A DNA stretch of 64,000 nt from contig CAJNDS010002484.1 of the NCBI GenBank assembly GCA_905221605.1, positions 238,188 to 302,187 on the forward strand, read 5' to 3'. Origin of the DNA: Symbiodinium natans. Its lineage: Eukaryota; Sar; Dinophyceae; Suessiales; Symbiodiniaceae. A model generated the notes under the pieces. That model saw nothing but the letters and a program-made list of their open reading frames with translations, did not search any database and was not told where the DNA came from. Position 1 is the first letter of the stretch; each line of letters begins with the position of its first letter. The translations under genes and the position numbers were made by a program. Positions 22,701 to 31,605 of the stretch are shown in pieces.

Positions 22701-23075
22701 ACGACTATTTTTCATGTTCCCTCTGAACTTCGGATGAAATTTCCGCTGTTGCCTTCATGTTGAGAAAGCCTACAAGATGTTTGCTTGTTTAGCTATGTCG
22801 TGCAGGTGACGCCACTGGATGCATGCTTGTCAGAGAAAGCCACCACCTACAAGAAAAGTCGGTTTGCAAATGCTTCACACCCCATACTCAAGTCGGGTTG
22901 CAAGTAGGGTGGCTCTACTTGGAACCCTATTTAGGGCAGGTAAAGCTGTAACCCTACTTCTATCAGATTCTATCTGTTGCAACCATGACCCACGAACCTT
23001 CAAACAGGTCTTCTGGCTTCAAGACAGGCTGGAACGCTTGGAGGAGAGCCTGGCACCTACCACGGCAAAGTCCCA
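13564..23075 (+). CDS. Voltage-gated cation channel with C-terminal EF-hands (multi-exon gene)
   Basis: Six-helix voltage-gated ion channel of the Ion_trans family with a cytosolic EF-hand pair, a type strongly expanded in dinoflagellates; a single channel domain implies assembly as a tetramer in a membrane. I can follow it through short exons: N-terminal Ser-rich exons (13564-13710, 14932 to about 15066), S1 (15479-15539), S1-S2 linker (15708-15748, with a duplicate at 16052-16092), S2 (16337-16372 and 16678 to about 16719), S3 (16999 to about 17055), S3-S4 (17160-17231), S4 (17872-17932), S5 (18006 to about 18090), pre-pore (18844-18897), pore (19157-19231), S6 (19345-19371 and 19487 to about 19557), EF-hand 1 (20129-20198, 20726-20762), linker 20986-21043, EF-hand 2 (21299-21355, 22003 to about 22066) and a C-terminal coiled coil (23008 to about 23070). 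Most joins keep phase. Missing or uncertain: the residues between S2 and S3, and the S5-pore turret, where an in-frame TGA lies at 18108. Start and end of the gene are not defined. The ion selected cannot be told from sequence alone. Confidence 0.85.
13840..14000. repeat. Imperfect (TATG)n/(TATA)n microsatellite
   Basis: Alternating purine-pyrimidine sequence, mainly TATG and TATA units, probably intronic. Confidence 0.9.
14932..15066 (+). CDS. Channel gene: N-terminal cytosolic exon
   Basis: Reads SADGSKPEACPEAADSSANA and continues through a basic Ser-rich stretch to CWQILRTC before several possible GT donors. Composition is that of a disordered cytosolic region ahead of S1, which starts 410 bp downstream. 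End approximate. Confidence 0.5.
15479..15539 (+). CDS. Channel gene: S1 exon
   Basis: AG at 15477-15478, GT donor at 15540. Reads AHPAFDITIGGFIVLNAITL plus the first base of a Gly codon: a membrane helix matching S1 of dinoflagellate channels. Joining to 15708 yields ITLGFQSDW, the usual S1-to-linker sequence shape. Confidence 0.8.
15708..15748 (+). CDS. Channel gene: S1-S2 linker exon, copy 1 (41 nt)
   Basis: Flanked by CAG and GT. Encodes FQSDWNVQNINAQ after two bases completing Gly. Followed at 15788 by a TTTAGGG block. Confidence 0.75.
15788..16016. repeat. TTTAGGG block then CCCTAAA block inside one intron
   Basis: TTTAGGG units at 15788-15838, a short spacer, then CCCTAAA units at 15889-16016. 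The two blocks are inverted relative to each other and lie between the duplicated linker exons. Confidence 0.95.
16052..16092 (+). CDS. Channel gene: S1-S2 linker exon, copy 2 (41 nt), candidate alternative exon
   Basis: Same length, same phase and same flanks (GCTGCAG before, GT after) as 15708-15748. Encodes FPSEWTGQSISGE. It has no stop. Because 41 nt is not a multiple of three, using both copies would shift the frame, so they would have to be used one at a time. It may instead be a decayed copy. Confidence 0.6.
16337..16372 (+). CDS. Channel gene: first S2 exon
   Basis: After AAG at 16334-16336 reads EPEVFSIIEKIF and ends at a GC donor (16373). Joins in phase with AVVFLGELCLRLFG at 16678, rebuilding a typical S2 helix with the conserved E-L-x-L-R. 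Confidence 0.75.
16678..16719 (+). CDS. Channel gene: second S2 exon
   Basis: AG at 16676-16677, reads AVVFLGELCLRLFG. The Glu and Arg are the usual charged residues of S2. The 3' end is uncertain; a candidate small S2-S3 linker exon (QRLAAEQ) lies at 16782-16802. Confidence 0.75.
16999..17055 (+). CDS. Channel gene: S3 exon
   Basis: AG at 16997-16998. Reads WAVFDSIIVGCGSFLECV, with the W-x-x-F-D start typical of S3. Exact donor unclear (GT at 17056 or nearby). Confidence 0.75.
17160..17231 (+). CDS. Channel gene: S3-S4 loop exon
   Basis: Reads LQVIEEVSTLAATALSPGLM then DPE and two bases of an Arg codon; GC donor at 17232. The Arg codon is completed by the S4 exon. Confidence 0.65.
17459..17618. 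repeat. Interstitial telomere-like array, CCCTAAA
   Basis: About 22 copies with a few CCCTAAG and CCCTGAA variants, inside the intron before S4. Confidence 0.95.
17872..17932 (+). CDS. Channel gene: S4 voltage-sensor exon
   Basis: AG at 17870-17871, GT donor at 17933. Reads LLRIIRLVRLLQFVNELRTM after completing Arg from the previous exon. Arg at every third position is the voltage-sensor signature. Confidence 0.85.
18006..18150 (+). CDS. Channel gene: S4-S5 linker and S5, with an in-frame TGA
   Basis: AG at 18004-18005. Reads VMSIVGSMRSLAWTVVLMLL then IKYIIGA, a clear S5. The same frame continues MGSAPAP, TGA at 18108-18110, then ARHVFAQTSSEMEG to a GT donor at 18151. VFAQ resembles the end of S5 in this family. 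Either a very short intron removes the TGA, or exon S5 ends earlier, or the gene is damaged. Confidence 0.7.
18844..18897 (+). CDS. Channel gene: pre-pore exon
   Basis: AG at 18842-18843, GC donor at 18898. Reads ELVEYYGSLPRAVLTLYQ, matching the turret-to-pore-helix segment; joins in phase to AMTGGVDW. Confidence 0.8.
19157..19231 (+). CDS. Channel gene: pore loop exon
   Basis: AG at 19155-19156, GC donor at 19232. Reads AMTGGVDWNDLSKPLETSIS then PLMTV. TGGVDW sits where the selectivity filter lies in related channels. Confidence 0.8.
19345..19371 (+). CDS. Channel gene: first S6 micro-exon (27 nt)
   Basis: AG at 19343-19344, reads VFALYVAFA. Joined to VLAMMNVVTGVFVESALGSA it rebuilds S6. 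Keeping the final Ala needs a GA donor at 19372; a GC donor three bases earlier would drop it. Confidence 0.75.
19487..19557 (+). CDS. Channel gene: S6 exon
   Basis: AG at 19485-19486, reads VLAMMNVVTGVFVESALGSA then READ. N-V-V-T-G-V-F-V-E-S is the family signature for the end of S6. Donor approximate. Confidence 0.85.
19676..19785. repeat. (TA)n microsatellite
   Basis: Alternating TA with single interruptions, in the intron between S6 and EF-hand 1. Confidence 0.95.
19885..20066. repeat. 45-bp tandem repeat, four copies
   Basis: Copies start at 19885, 19930, 19976 and 20021, each beginning TAGGATCCAAGCA or a close variant and ending in AGTTCCCC-like sequence. Confidence 0.9.
20129..20198 (+). 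CDS. Channel gene: EF-hand 1, first half
   Basis: Reads EIEVISSVKKIFQVADHDQS plus first base of Gly; GC donor at 20199. With the exon at 20726 the loop becomes DHDQSGVLTWSE, a full 12-residue EF-hand loop ending in Glu. Confidence 0.8.
20251..20480. repeat. Degenerate CCCTAAA blocks
   Basis: Two blocks (20251-20313, 20404-20480) of CCCTAAA, CCCTGAA and CCCGAAA variants inside an intron. Confidence 0.9.
20726..20762 (+). CDS. Channel gene: EF-hand 1, second half
   Basis: AG at 20724-20725, GT donor at 20763. Reads VLTWSEFSKTH; its last two bases with the first base of 20986 give Glu. Confidence 0.75.
20986..21043 (+). CDS. Channel gene: linker between EF-hands
   Basis: AG at 20984-20985, GT donor at 21044. 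Reads LEEPANLKYFGSLGINASE, the helix-loop segment found between the two EF-hands in this family, and joins in phase to ARGLFGLLDADESG. Confidence 0.8.
21299..21355 (+). CDS. Channel gene: EF-hand 2, first part
   Basis: AG at 21297-21298. Reads ARGLFGLLDADESGSVSLQ. The loop is completed as DADESGSVSLQE only by joining to GAG at 22003, which makes the intron start GACATG, a GA donor. Confidence 0.8.
21361..21722. repeat. (GTC/GTG)n-type trinucleotide repeat
   Basis: About 360 bp of CGT/GGT triplets in the intron splitting EF-hand 2. The Val-, Arg- or Pro-rich frames through it are compositional. Confidence 0.95.
21905..21980. repeat. Interstitial telomere-like block, CCCTAAA
   Basis: Lies 20-100 bp upstream of the acceptor of the next channel exon. 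Confidence 0.9.
22003..22066 (+). CDS. Channel gene: EF-hand 2 end and following helix
   Basis: AG at 22001-22002. Reads EFMQGCLRLRGQAKAIDMAT then LM. This matches the E-F-x-x-G-C-x-R-L-R-G-x-A-K-A-I-D segment typical of dinoflagellate channels. Donor approximate. Confidence 0.85.
22305..22480. repeat. CCCTAAA/CCCGAAA blocks
   Basis: Two small blocks, 22305-22375 and 22453-22480, in the next inferred intron. Confidence 0.9.
23008..23070 (+). CDS. Channel gene: C-terminal coiled-coil exon
   Basis: AG at 23006-23007. Reads VFWLQDRLERLEESLAPTTA, an amphipathic helix like that after the EF-hands in related channels. The end of the gene is not seen. Confidence 0.6.
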
Positions 23076-23284
23076 CAAACTCCCTGCAGCTGCTTTTTTG
23101 GTGTGTAGTGTTCAGCCGCGGCCGAGTAGCGTCTGATTCTGCCGACCCTGAAGATACACTCTTAATTGAAGGCATGAGGGGCCCGGCATAGCAAGATCTT
23201 AGCACTTGCCTAAAGGCCTGGACCCCAATCTCTTCCTGTGCCGAGGCTTGCACACGGACAGCTTCGGCAAGGCATCCTGCGCCC

Positions 23285-23735
23285 GTTTAGGGTTTAGGGT
23301 TTAGAGTTTAGGGTTTAGGGTTTAGGGTTCAGGGTCCTTCAGGGTTGAGCTGCATGTGAGTGCAAAGACCGTCTGGGCAGGTCGTACCGTACAAGAGGAA
23401 CAGCTCGGGCGCCAAGGCCCCCAGCGCAAGGGGTCTAAGGCCTTGGCTCCCCCCTAAGCCCTAAACCCGAAACCCAAAACCCTAAACCCTAAACCCTAAA
23501 CCCTTGTCAACCCAAACCCTAAACCCGAAACCCGAAACCCTAAACCCTAAACCCTAAACCCTTGTCAAAACCCTAAATGAACATGTTTGAAGCTTGGGCA
23601 AAGAAACATGATGCATATTATCATAAACATTACATGGTTCACAAATATTATATGATCGCTGAAAAATTTTGTTGTCTCCTTAAACCCTAATCCCGACTCT
23701 CAAACAAGTTTAGGGTTTAGGGTTTAGGGGTTATA
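23285..23735. repeat. Telomere-like blocks in both orientations
   Basis: TTTAGGG at 23285-23335, CCCTAAA/CCCGAAA at 23457-23575, TTTAGGG at 23708-23735. Confidence 0.9.
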
Positions 23736-23798
23736 GGGGTTTAGATTTGGCGTGAACCTTGAAGCTCCTGAAGCCTCTCTCAAACCCCCTGCTCGGAG

Positions 23799-23940
23799 GT
23801 TCACGGGTAGTCAGAAGTAGGGTTACAAGTAGGGCAGCTCTCATCATAACCTGTTTCATCCTCACTACTGGTACTGATAAGTACTGTAGCTCCTGGACCC
23901 TAAACCCAACTTAAACTACCCGTGAACCTCCAAGTAACCC
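23799..23940. mobile_element. Foldback element, family B
   Basis: Left end like GGAGGTTCACGGGTAGT and right end like ACTACCCGTGAACCTCCAAG. Further copies or parts: 27151-27266, 27487-27534, 28461-28606, 30600-30732, 30845-30955, 35810-35912, 40293-40407, 40680-40793, 43014-43109, 45206-45296 and 45836-45980. About 100-145 bp each, interior AT-richer. Confidence 0.75.
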
Positions 23941-25602
23941 ACCGGGAAGGCCCCCCCCCAAAGCCACCTGCGAGGCGGGTGCCGTCGTCAAGACCTGGAT
24001 GGAACTTACCAACGAGCACAGACCAGCAGGCCCTGAACCCGACCCTAAGAACCCTAAGAACCTTAAAAACCCCAGAATCCCAAACCCTAAACTCTAAAAA
24101 TCCTACCTTCGAAGGTCTGAGAACCCGCAAGCCCCCCCAAAGCCCAAAATTCCAGGGCTGCACGTGAGTTTCTGGAGTCGGAGGGTCGTGGTTCAGGGTT
24201 TAGGGTTTAGGGTTTGGGGTTTAGGGCTCAGGGGCTCGCCCCTTCCCTCATGCAGGACACCAGGTCCCCGATCCCGATGCCCTGAACTCTCAGAGTCAGA
24301 AGGCCCAAGCCCAAAATCTCAGTACCCCCAGCCCCTGCAGGGGTTAGAGTGTGGGCAGAATGCCATGCGACCGGCCCGTGACATCGACCGTTGGTTCAGC
24401 TTATTTACATACCTGTTTCAGAATTAATTAAGGAGCCAGAAGGAGCAGGGTTGAGGTTTAAGGGTTCAGGGTGCAGTTCCGCTGCGATGCTCCTTGTGCA
24501 GGCAGGAAGTCGCGGGCTGGGAGCAAGTGAGACGGAAGTGAGAGCGCTTGCACGGACTCGTCACCTGCAGCAGCTTCAATTTCAGAAGGTGAGGTCCTAG
24601 CGCGCCGTGTCAGACACTCCAAAGCAAGGGATGCCGGGCGAGCACGGCGTACATGTTGCTGTCTTTATGTAATAAGGGTTTTTTTATCAGGTTTTATCGG
24701 GTTTTATAGTGATGTTTTAGGCTTGAGACGTGTGTATGTCGGACAGGATGGCCAAGTAGCCGCCGTCGGTTTAGACTCTGACCATGACAGTAGCTCAGAT
24801 TGTCAGGAGCAGCCACATGCCACAGTAACCGTTCTCGTGGAAAGTGTAAGCCTGACTTCATCAGCATCTTGAGCGTGCCATCACTTGATGCACGACTGTG
24901 TCAAGCGCGCTAGTCTTCACCAAGCAGCGGCACCGGTGTCTGTTTCTTCCAAGAAGACAAGACGTGCTTCAATTAGCACGCTGCAGAGAGCCCACCTGCC
25001 AAACAGTCTTACCAAGCCTCACAGGGCTAGCGGCAGTGGGTCCTGCAGCGTGTGGTGTGACATTTTTGTGTTGTCGGCTCGGTTGCTGCTTCACCCGTGC
25101 AACTGCATGTCCCTGCGTATGATGCCATGACCTGCCCATCTAGCTCAACTGCTTGCGAGGCTTTCCAGTGATGGGTGAGATGCACGCCATTTTTTCTGGC
25201 GCAAAATTTGGGTGTGTTGCCCACATGGTGCGCTGTGTTGTCGAGTTATGTTGCCCTGATGCTGGCAACTCTAGCATCAGGCACCTTTGCCTGCACCATC
25301 CTGCACCACAGGGTTCTCTAAGAGAATCTGCATTATTGGACTCTTATGCCGTCGGGGCCCTTGAATCAAGCTTCTCAGCTGAGAAAGACGAGAACGTAAG
25401 TCTGGGGGCCTCCCGACGCAATCCGTGATTTTTATAAGTTCGCCTGTAGCGTTGTAAGCCGAGAGCTGTGAGGGTTTTTTTGGGGGGCACATCCAGGACC
25501 CAAACTGCAACCCTAAACCCTAAACCCTAAACCCTAAACCCTAAACCCTAAACCCTAAACCCTAAACCCTAAACCCTAAACCCTAAACCCTTCGAGGGGA
25601 AG
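23941..25602 (+). other. Scattered coding-like segments, unresolved
   Basis: Segments near 23978-24036 (AGAVVKTWMELTNEHRP), 24480-24595 and 24885-25120 look coding in places but have no recognisable family or consistent splice joins. TTTAGGG block at 24192-24230; CCCTAAA array at 25508-25592. Confidence 0.3.
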
Positions 25603-25672
25603 GCTCACAGCTCCCGGCAGGCCCTGCTCATCACCACGAACATGGTGCCGGCCATGCTCTCAAGAGCCCCCG
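25603..25672 (+). CDS. Exon-like island, unknown gene
   Basis: AG at 25601-25602, GT at 25673. Reads AHSSRQALLITTNMVPAMLS then RAP. The donor is the first GT of the following TTTAGGG array (25673-25740); a CCCTAAA array ends just upstream. Family unknown. Confidence 0.5.
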
Positions 25673-25917
25673 GTTTAGGGTTTAGGGTTTAGGGTTAGGG
25701 TTTAGGGTTTAGGGTTTAGGGTTTAGGGTTTAGGGTTTAAGGGCTGCAGGTCATATGAGCTACCTTGTTATTACTTGGGTGGCAAGTCCAAGACTGCCAC
25801 CCCTGCGCAGACCCCTCGAGACCCAGCGGGCCTGGCTCGGTTGGGATGCATGTAAGAAAGCAGCTGCAGGCTTAGGGTTTAGGGCTCAAGGTTTAGGGTT
25901 TAGGGTTTGATGTGATG

Positions 25918-26345
25918 GCGATGAAGGTGGTGTTGGTGACGGTGGTGATGACGACTATGAAGTTGTGCGAGGCTGCGTGCAATTCTTGGTGCAAGCTGGT
26001 TCATATGCTGCCAGGCACTGGTGTCCAAGCAGAATCACGGTCATCAAAGGAAGCCCAAAAAGACACGCTGACACCCAGCATGCTGAACCTTTGCAGACAT
26101 GCAGCTGCTCACAGTTTAATGCTGCAGAACACCTACTGACTGGTGATTGTGCACGTGTGAGGTTGACAACTTGGCGCGTTGGCCTGTACAGCCCTTGATC
26201 AGATGTGGCACGTGCACGGCGTGCTGGATTTCCTGCGATTCGATTGAGCCAGTATACCTGGCCATAGCTGCCCTAGCGGATGGAGTTCGGCCCCCAGCTG
26301 CAGGGGTTGCGGGACATGGGATTTCAGTCAGTTTGGGCGTGCTTT
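25918..26345 (+). CDS. Ankyrin-like segments, unknown gene
   Basis: Near 25918-26020 the plus strand reads an acidic Gly-Asp stretch followed by YEVVRGCVQFLVQAGSYAA, like the second helix of an ankyrin repeat. Near 26235-26300 it reads SIEPVYLAIAALADGVRPPA, like a first helix. The latter lies in an open frame ending with TAG at 26345. Exon limits not determined. Confidence 0.4.
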
Positions 26346-27266
26346 AGGGTTTCAAGGATCAAGGTGAAAGGGGCTCAGGTGTGGGAGTCTTAGACCGTGG
26401 AACATACGGGGTTTTTACGTGAGTGAGCAACGCTATGTGCATGTTGAGTTTGGCAGGCTTGGGTGCATGCGTATCATTCTAAGGGATCGCTGCTGTGTTT
26501 GGGTCAAGCAAGCTGTGAGCCAAATCGGCAGCAGCTAACATTTGACCCACCCTCCCTTCCCTTGTTGGTGACTCGGCCTCCGGTGGAGTCCCCCAGTCAT
26601 CCAAGGATTGCGCAGAGTCTGCGACGCTGCTAGGTAGTTTTTCCTGCCCTTGTCAGCCCTCGGAGTGACTGAGGGGCTGGGTTGGGTGGGTGTGTCCCAA
26701 CCTGGGCAGGCTGCACCTGCTGACACCGTGGAGTCGGTGCAGGTGTATATGCCTAGCGGTATAAACCCAAAGCATATCTCGCAGGGCGAGTTGCGGACCA
26801 TGAGGCGATGCGGGAGGAGAAAAGGGGGAAGTCGCCATGAATGCTGAATAGCCAGTCAGTACTGATAGCGTCGCTGGAATGTAAATTCTCACCGGCCGAC
26901 ACCGACCCTTCTGGGGACAAAGTGCGAGAGCATCAATGTTCGCAAAAATCACCAAAATCCGACGCGCGCTACAGATCCATGCTGCGACGTGAATGTCGGA
27001 CCCAGCCAGGCAGACTGAATGCCTGCCAGTATCGCAGACCCTACGTGATTCGAGGTCGGGCCAATGAATCCGGTGGGTTCCACTCATGGGATGTTTTGAC
27101 TCGCGTGCTGGATGGTCGGTTTAACGCATTCCCTAAGCACACCTTCGGCCCTACTTGGAGGATCATGGGTAGTTAGAAGTAAGGTTTCCTGTAAGTATCA
27201 AGTCGTGTCTATATCTCCCTTGCTTAGAACCCCACGTATCTCTACCCAAAATGAACCTCCAGGAAG

Positions 27267-27408
27267 ACCCCTTCTCCATTGCACTGCGAGGTCCTTCCTC
27301 CGTGCCGTCGGCTTGGCTCCCGCGGAGGGGACACCGCTGTGCGAGATGCTGCTGGGCCGCAATTCGCCCCGAGCGTGTGAGCCAACGCCAGGGTTGACGG
27401 TTTCGTAG
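27267..27408 (+). CDS. Exon-like segment, unknown gene
   Basis: Begins just after a family B right terminus. An open frame reads TARSFLRAVGLAPAEGTPLC then EMLLGRN; other frames are also open, so the true frame is uncertain. Confidence 0.3.
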
Positions 27409-27649
27409 GGCTTACGTGAAAGTGCAGGGGCGGTTTGAAGCAGGGCTTTGTGTTACATGTATCCTGAAGAAGGCTATATTCCGGTTACCCTACTTGCAAC
27501 CACACTTGTAGCTACCCAAATGAACCTCCAAGTAAGAGTGGTTTACCCAAAGTCCTAAATCCTAAACCCTAAACCCTAAACCTTAAACCTTAAACCCTAG
27601 ACCCTAAACCCTAAACCCTAACCCTAAACCCCTAAACCAACCCTCCAAG

Positions 27650-27726
27650 CACCGCCCTGGCTTTGGGAGGTCCGTGACATCGCGGCGGAGGCCCAACGCC
27701 GCCGTTTCCTCGGCCCGCCTTGGAGG
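27650..27726 (+). CDS. Exon-like island, unknown gene
   Basis: AG at 27648-27649, GT at 27727. Reads WLWEVRDIAAEAQRRRFLGP then PWR. Preceded by CCCTAAA (27552-27645) and followed by TTTAGGG (27745-27782). Confidence 0.5.
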
Positions 27727-28099
27727 GTTTCAGGATCTTTCAGCGGTTTAGGGTTTAGGGTTTAGGGTTTAGGGTTTAGGGGTTTTGAGGAGGCCTCAGG
27801 GGTTTCAGGGGCTTCAAGGCTTCCAGGGGCTTTTAGGGTTTCAGGGGTTTAAAATTCACGGGGTTTCAGGGGGCTCAAAGAGTTCCACGGGCTTGTAGGG
27901 TTTCAAGGGTTAACATTCATAGGGGTTTCAGGGTTTAGGGTTTCGGCCTGAAGTGATCTTTGCGATGGCTTCAGCGTGCTGGGCGGAAGCAATGCAAGTT
28001 GAGGATCCCACGGTGCGGCCTGGTCCATGACACACAATCCCTCAACAAGTTCTCGAAAAGTCGCTAGCGCTGACCTTGGACCCGACAAACTGATCGTGG

Positions 28100-29515
28100 T
28101 CCTGACTGCACCGTTCAAGCGTCGTCGGCACGTCATTGAGTGCTGTAGCACGGTGCCCTACTGAAAGTTCCTCCCGAGATGCCTGCAAATATCCCCGTGC
28201 AGAGACCTTCTGGGCTGTGGCTTTAGGGTTTGCAGGGTGTTCGGGTTTATAGGGTTTCAGGGCTTGGAAGGTCTCAGGGCCTGGAGTTCGGTCTACTTCT
28301 CAGTCGCAAACCGATGCAAGGCCCCTGCAAGCCTGAAGACCCTCAAGCCCAAGCAACTCCCCCGCCCAGGATCCCAAGTCCTTGTCTCTCCAGGAGTCCC
28401 CGCGGCTTTGAGGGTTTGCTTCAGCCCCGAAATATTGCAGCTCGTACCTCCGAGCCCTACTTGGAGTTCATGATACTTATTAACTAGTTATAACTGTACC
28501 TAGAACTGTACTTATCGCCATATTAGGGCACTTAAGGGGCTTACAAGTGGCTTATAAGTACAGTTATGATTCGTTAATATGTGCCATGAACCTCCAAGCA
28601 ATCCATGGAACTTTGCTTCTGTAGTAGAGGTCTGGTTTTCGCTGAGTCCTCTGCTTGAGGGGCTTAATCTCTTAGCTCAAACATATCTCTTTAGGGTTTA
28701 GGGTTTAGGGTTTCGGGTTGTATAGGGTTCTTAAGGGAGGGGTTGAGACTTGAGGGTTGGGCCTGTGTGGACGTGTACCAGGCGTGCGGAAGTAGTGCAG
28801 GAGCGTGGATACAAAGCGAGGTTATCTCCCTATAATGAATGCACTTGCAAGATTAAAAGCTACCCGAAATAACCCTAAACCCTAAACCCCATTCGGGTCA
28901 AACAGCCCCTCTACTAGAGAACGCAGGCCAGACAAGATGTGCTTGAGCATTTGTTCGGGTGGGGTTTGGAAACAGAACAGAACCCTTGAACCCTAAAGGT
29001 GTTGGCTTCGGGGGCCCCAGGCCCGAAAAACTCTGCACCCTAAACTGGCCTCAAGCCCTCAACTCCAAGCCATATTTTCATGTGGTCATTTTCAATTTCA
29101 ATGGTTTCTTCAAAATATCTATTTGAGAATTTCTTTACGTGGAGATTTAAGATGTTGTCTTCCCTGGAGTGTCATGGGTTTGCCTACAACCCCCCTCAAC
29201 ACTACCCCCCTTTTCGGAACCTGCAGGGGCAGAACCCCAAACACTCCAACACCAAAACCCTAAAACCCTAAGCCCTCAACCCCCAATAGAGGGGGTAGTA
29301 GGGGAACCCGCAATTGTTGGAGAAGAAGTTCCTAGCAAACCTTGAGGAAGCTTAGGGAGCCTTGGGTTACGTGCCCTTGAAACCCCCTGAACCCTACGCC
29401 CTATACCCAAAACCCCTCCCTTAAGAACCCTAAACCCTAAACCCTCAACCCTCAACCCTAAACCCTAAACCCTAAACCCTAAACTCCTCCCTTAAGAACC
29501 CTATAAGAGAAGAAG
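28100..29515. other. No confident gene; small telomere-like blocks and a family B copy
   Basis: TTTAGGG block 28690-28720, CCCTAAA block 29427-29490 and the foldback at 28461-28606. Some coding-like text at 28050-28140 without clear joins. Confidence 0.4.
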
Positions 29516-29599
29516 GATCTGCGGGAGTTGCTCCCGGACCTGGCCGGCGTGGCCGCCGGCACCGAGCCCGGCATTCTGGCTCTGGAGGCCGAGGGGAGG
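29516..29599 (+). CDS. Exon-like island, helical, unknown gene
   Basis: AG at 29514-29515, GC at 29600. Reads DLRELLPDLAGVAAGTEPGI then LALEAEGR. Preceded by a CCCTAAA block and followed by TTTAGGG (29607-29735). Confidence 0.5.
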
Positions 29600-29606
29600 G
29601 CCTGCT

Positions 29607-29735
29607 TAGGGTTTAGGGTGTAGGGTTTAGGGTTTAGGGTTAGGGTTTAGGGTTTCGGGTTAGGGTTTAGGGTTTAGGGTTTCGGGTTTAGGGTTAGGGT
29701 TTAGGGTTTAAGGTTTAGGGTTTAGGGTTTAGGGT
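29607..29735. repeat. Interstitial telomere-like array, TTTAGGG
   Basis: About 18 units, some TTTCGGG. Confidence 0.95.
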
Positions 29736-30250
29736 TGATGTTGCTCGTGTTGGGATGGCTATTTGGTCCCCGCATGGCGGACAGATGGACGATTGGGATT
29801 CGCGAGAGGGCGGGCTGGGCCCTTCGGAGGGAATTCAGGTTGTGGGCTCAGCTCTTGGGTTCGGGGGGTCGAGTCTGTCTGGGCTGAGCAGCAGCCATAG
29901 CCTTCGCTGGTCTGTGCAAAAAGGATGCGACATGCATGGGAGGGGCCTAACCGAAGAAAGAAATACGGAGAAGAGAAAGAGGCAAGAGAGGAGAGAGAGG
30001 AGAGCGAGGAGACTATTCGGGGAGTTATATATATATATATATATAACACAAAGATATATGTACTACTACATGTCGTGAAAGAAAAGTTGACAACGGGAAT
30101 CTGAGGAAAAGACTTCACTTCCGACAGACCCGACTTAACGTGTATGTGTGGCACTGCACATGACAGTTGAAAGGCTCTACTAAGGTCAGAATTTAGGATG
30201 TTTCAGCCCCGGGTAGGGCACTAAAACCATGATGTGAGCTTCTTCCGCCA

Positions 30251-30318
30251 GGATGAAGCCCGAAGTCTGGAGCACCTGGCGCCCAAGGAGGCACAGCCAG
30301 CCACTGGAAGGAAGGTTG
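30251..30318 (+). CDS. Exon-like island, unknown gene
   Basis: After CCAG at 30247-30250 reads DEARSLEHLAPKEAQPATGR then KVV, followed by GTGAGA-type donor near 30319. A second coding-like stretch at 30493-30560 (RQALELLRAWSEVRPYKQRW) may be the next exon. Confidence 0.45.
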
Positions 30319-31268
30319 TGGTGAGATGTTGGGGCTTGTTCTCCGACCTTGCGATCTGGGGATTTCGTGGATTCATATGGTGGCAACAGTTCAGCTTCTG
30401 CTTGGGCCGCGCTCTCCAGTCAACTCCGAATCGACCCTGAGCCCCCATGCCTTAGACCCGGGGTCCCCTAGGCCCATGCACCTCTGTGCTCGCCAGGCGC
30501 TGGAGCTTCTTCGGGCCTGGTCAGAGGTGCGCCCTTACAAGCAGCGCTGGCTTTCGGCCCTCTGCACCCTAAGCCGGATACCGTTTCAACCCCCTACCTG
30601 AAGGTTCCTGGCTCGTGGGAAGCAGGGTTTAGAAAGAAGACCCCTTAAATAAGGTTAGCGCCCGTTACAAGTGAAAGTTACCCTACGTATAACCCCCTCT
30701 TATCACTACCCAAGTGCACCACCAAGTAGCCTTGTTTGCTTCCCCAGCGCCAGGCGCTGAAACGGCGACCTCGCAACGAGGACTCGCTAGTCAGCTTCAA
30801 GGCCTCCAGTAGCTTTGTGGTTTCTTGCTGCCCCTGAATCCTAAACCCTACTTACAGGTACAGTAGGGTTAGAAGTACCCCGAAATGAGCTCAGAACCCG
30901 TTATAACTCTAGTTACCCTACTTATAGTCCTACCCATGGAATCTTCAAGTAAGCCCCCTTACATCCCTCCCTCGAAGATGCAAAGCCTCAGAAGCTGAGA
31001 CCACCCAAGAGCTTAGATGTAAGGGAGGGGGGCTCATGGGGGGTAGGTAACTAGGGAACCTTCGCGAAGCTTAGGGAGCCTTAGGGAGTACCAGGGCGCA
31101 TTAAGGAGAACCTTGGGTTACATACCCTTTCCTTAATGGATTGTGACCGATTTTGAGGTCAAAGTAGTGTTGTTTTGAATAGGGGGGCCTTACATTGTCC
31201 GGTCACAAGCTAAAACCTGCCCCTCAAGAGTCATGTAATCATGTGTTGAGCGCTTCAGCGTTTAGGGC

Positions 31269-31366
31269 TCGCCCTAAACCCTACACCCTAAACCCTAAAC
31301 CCTAAACCCTACACCCTAAACCCTAAACCCTACACCCTACACCCTAAACCCTAAACCCTAAACCCA
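31269..31366. repeat. Interstitial telomere-like array, CCCTAAA/CCCTACA
   Basis: Mixed CCCTAAA and CCCTACA units. Confidence 0.95.
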
Positions 31367-31376
31367 GGAGGTTTAG

Positions 31377-31441
31377 GTCTCCAACGCTCTCAGCTGGAGG
31401 CACAGTTTCTTCGAAGCAATGCCCTGGAAAAGGCTTTCCAG
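31377..31441 (+). CDS. Exon-like island, helical, unknown gene
   Basis: AG at 31375-31376, GC at 31442. Reads LQRSQLEAQFLRSNALEKAF then Q. Flanked by CCCTAAA arrays on both sides, an exception to the usual orientation. Confidence 0.4.
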
Positions 31442-31465
31442 GCCAGCTGCGTTGGAGTTTCGCTC

Positions 31466-31605
31466 CAAACCCTAAACCCTAAACCCTAAACCCTAAACCC
31501 TAAACCCTAAACCCTAAACCCGAAACCCTAAACCCTAAACCCTAAACCCGAAACCCTACACCCTAAACCCTAAACCCTAAGCCCTGAGCCCTAAGCCCTA
31601 AGCCC
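31466..31605. repeat. Interstitial telomere-like array, CCCTAAA
   Basis: About 19 units with CCCGAAA and CCCTAAG variants. Confidence 0.95.
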
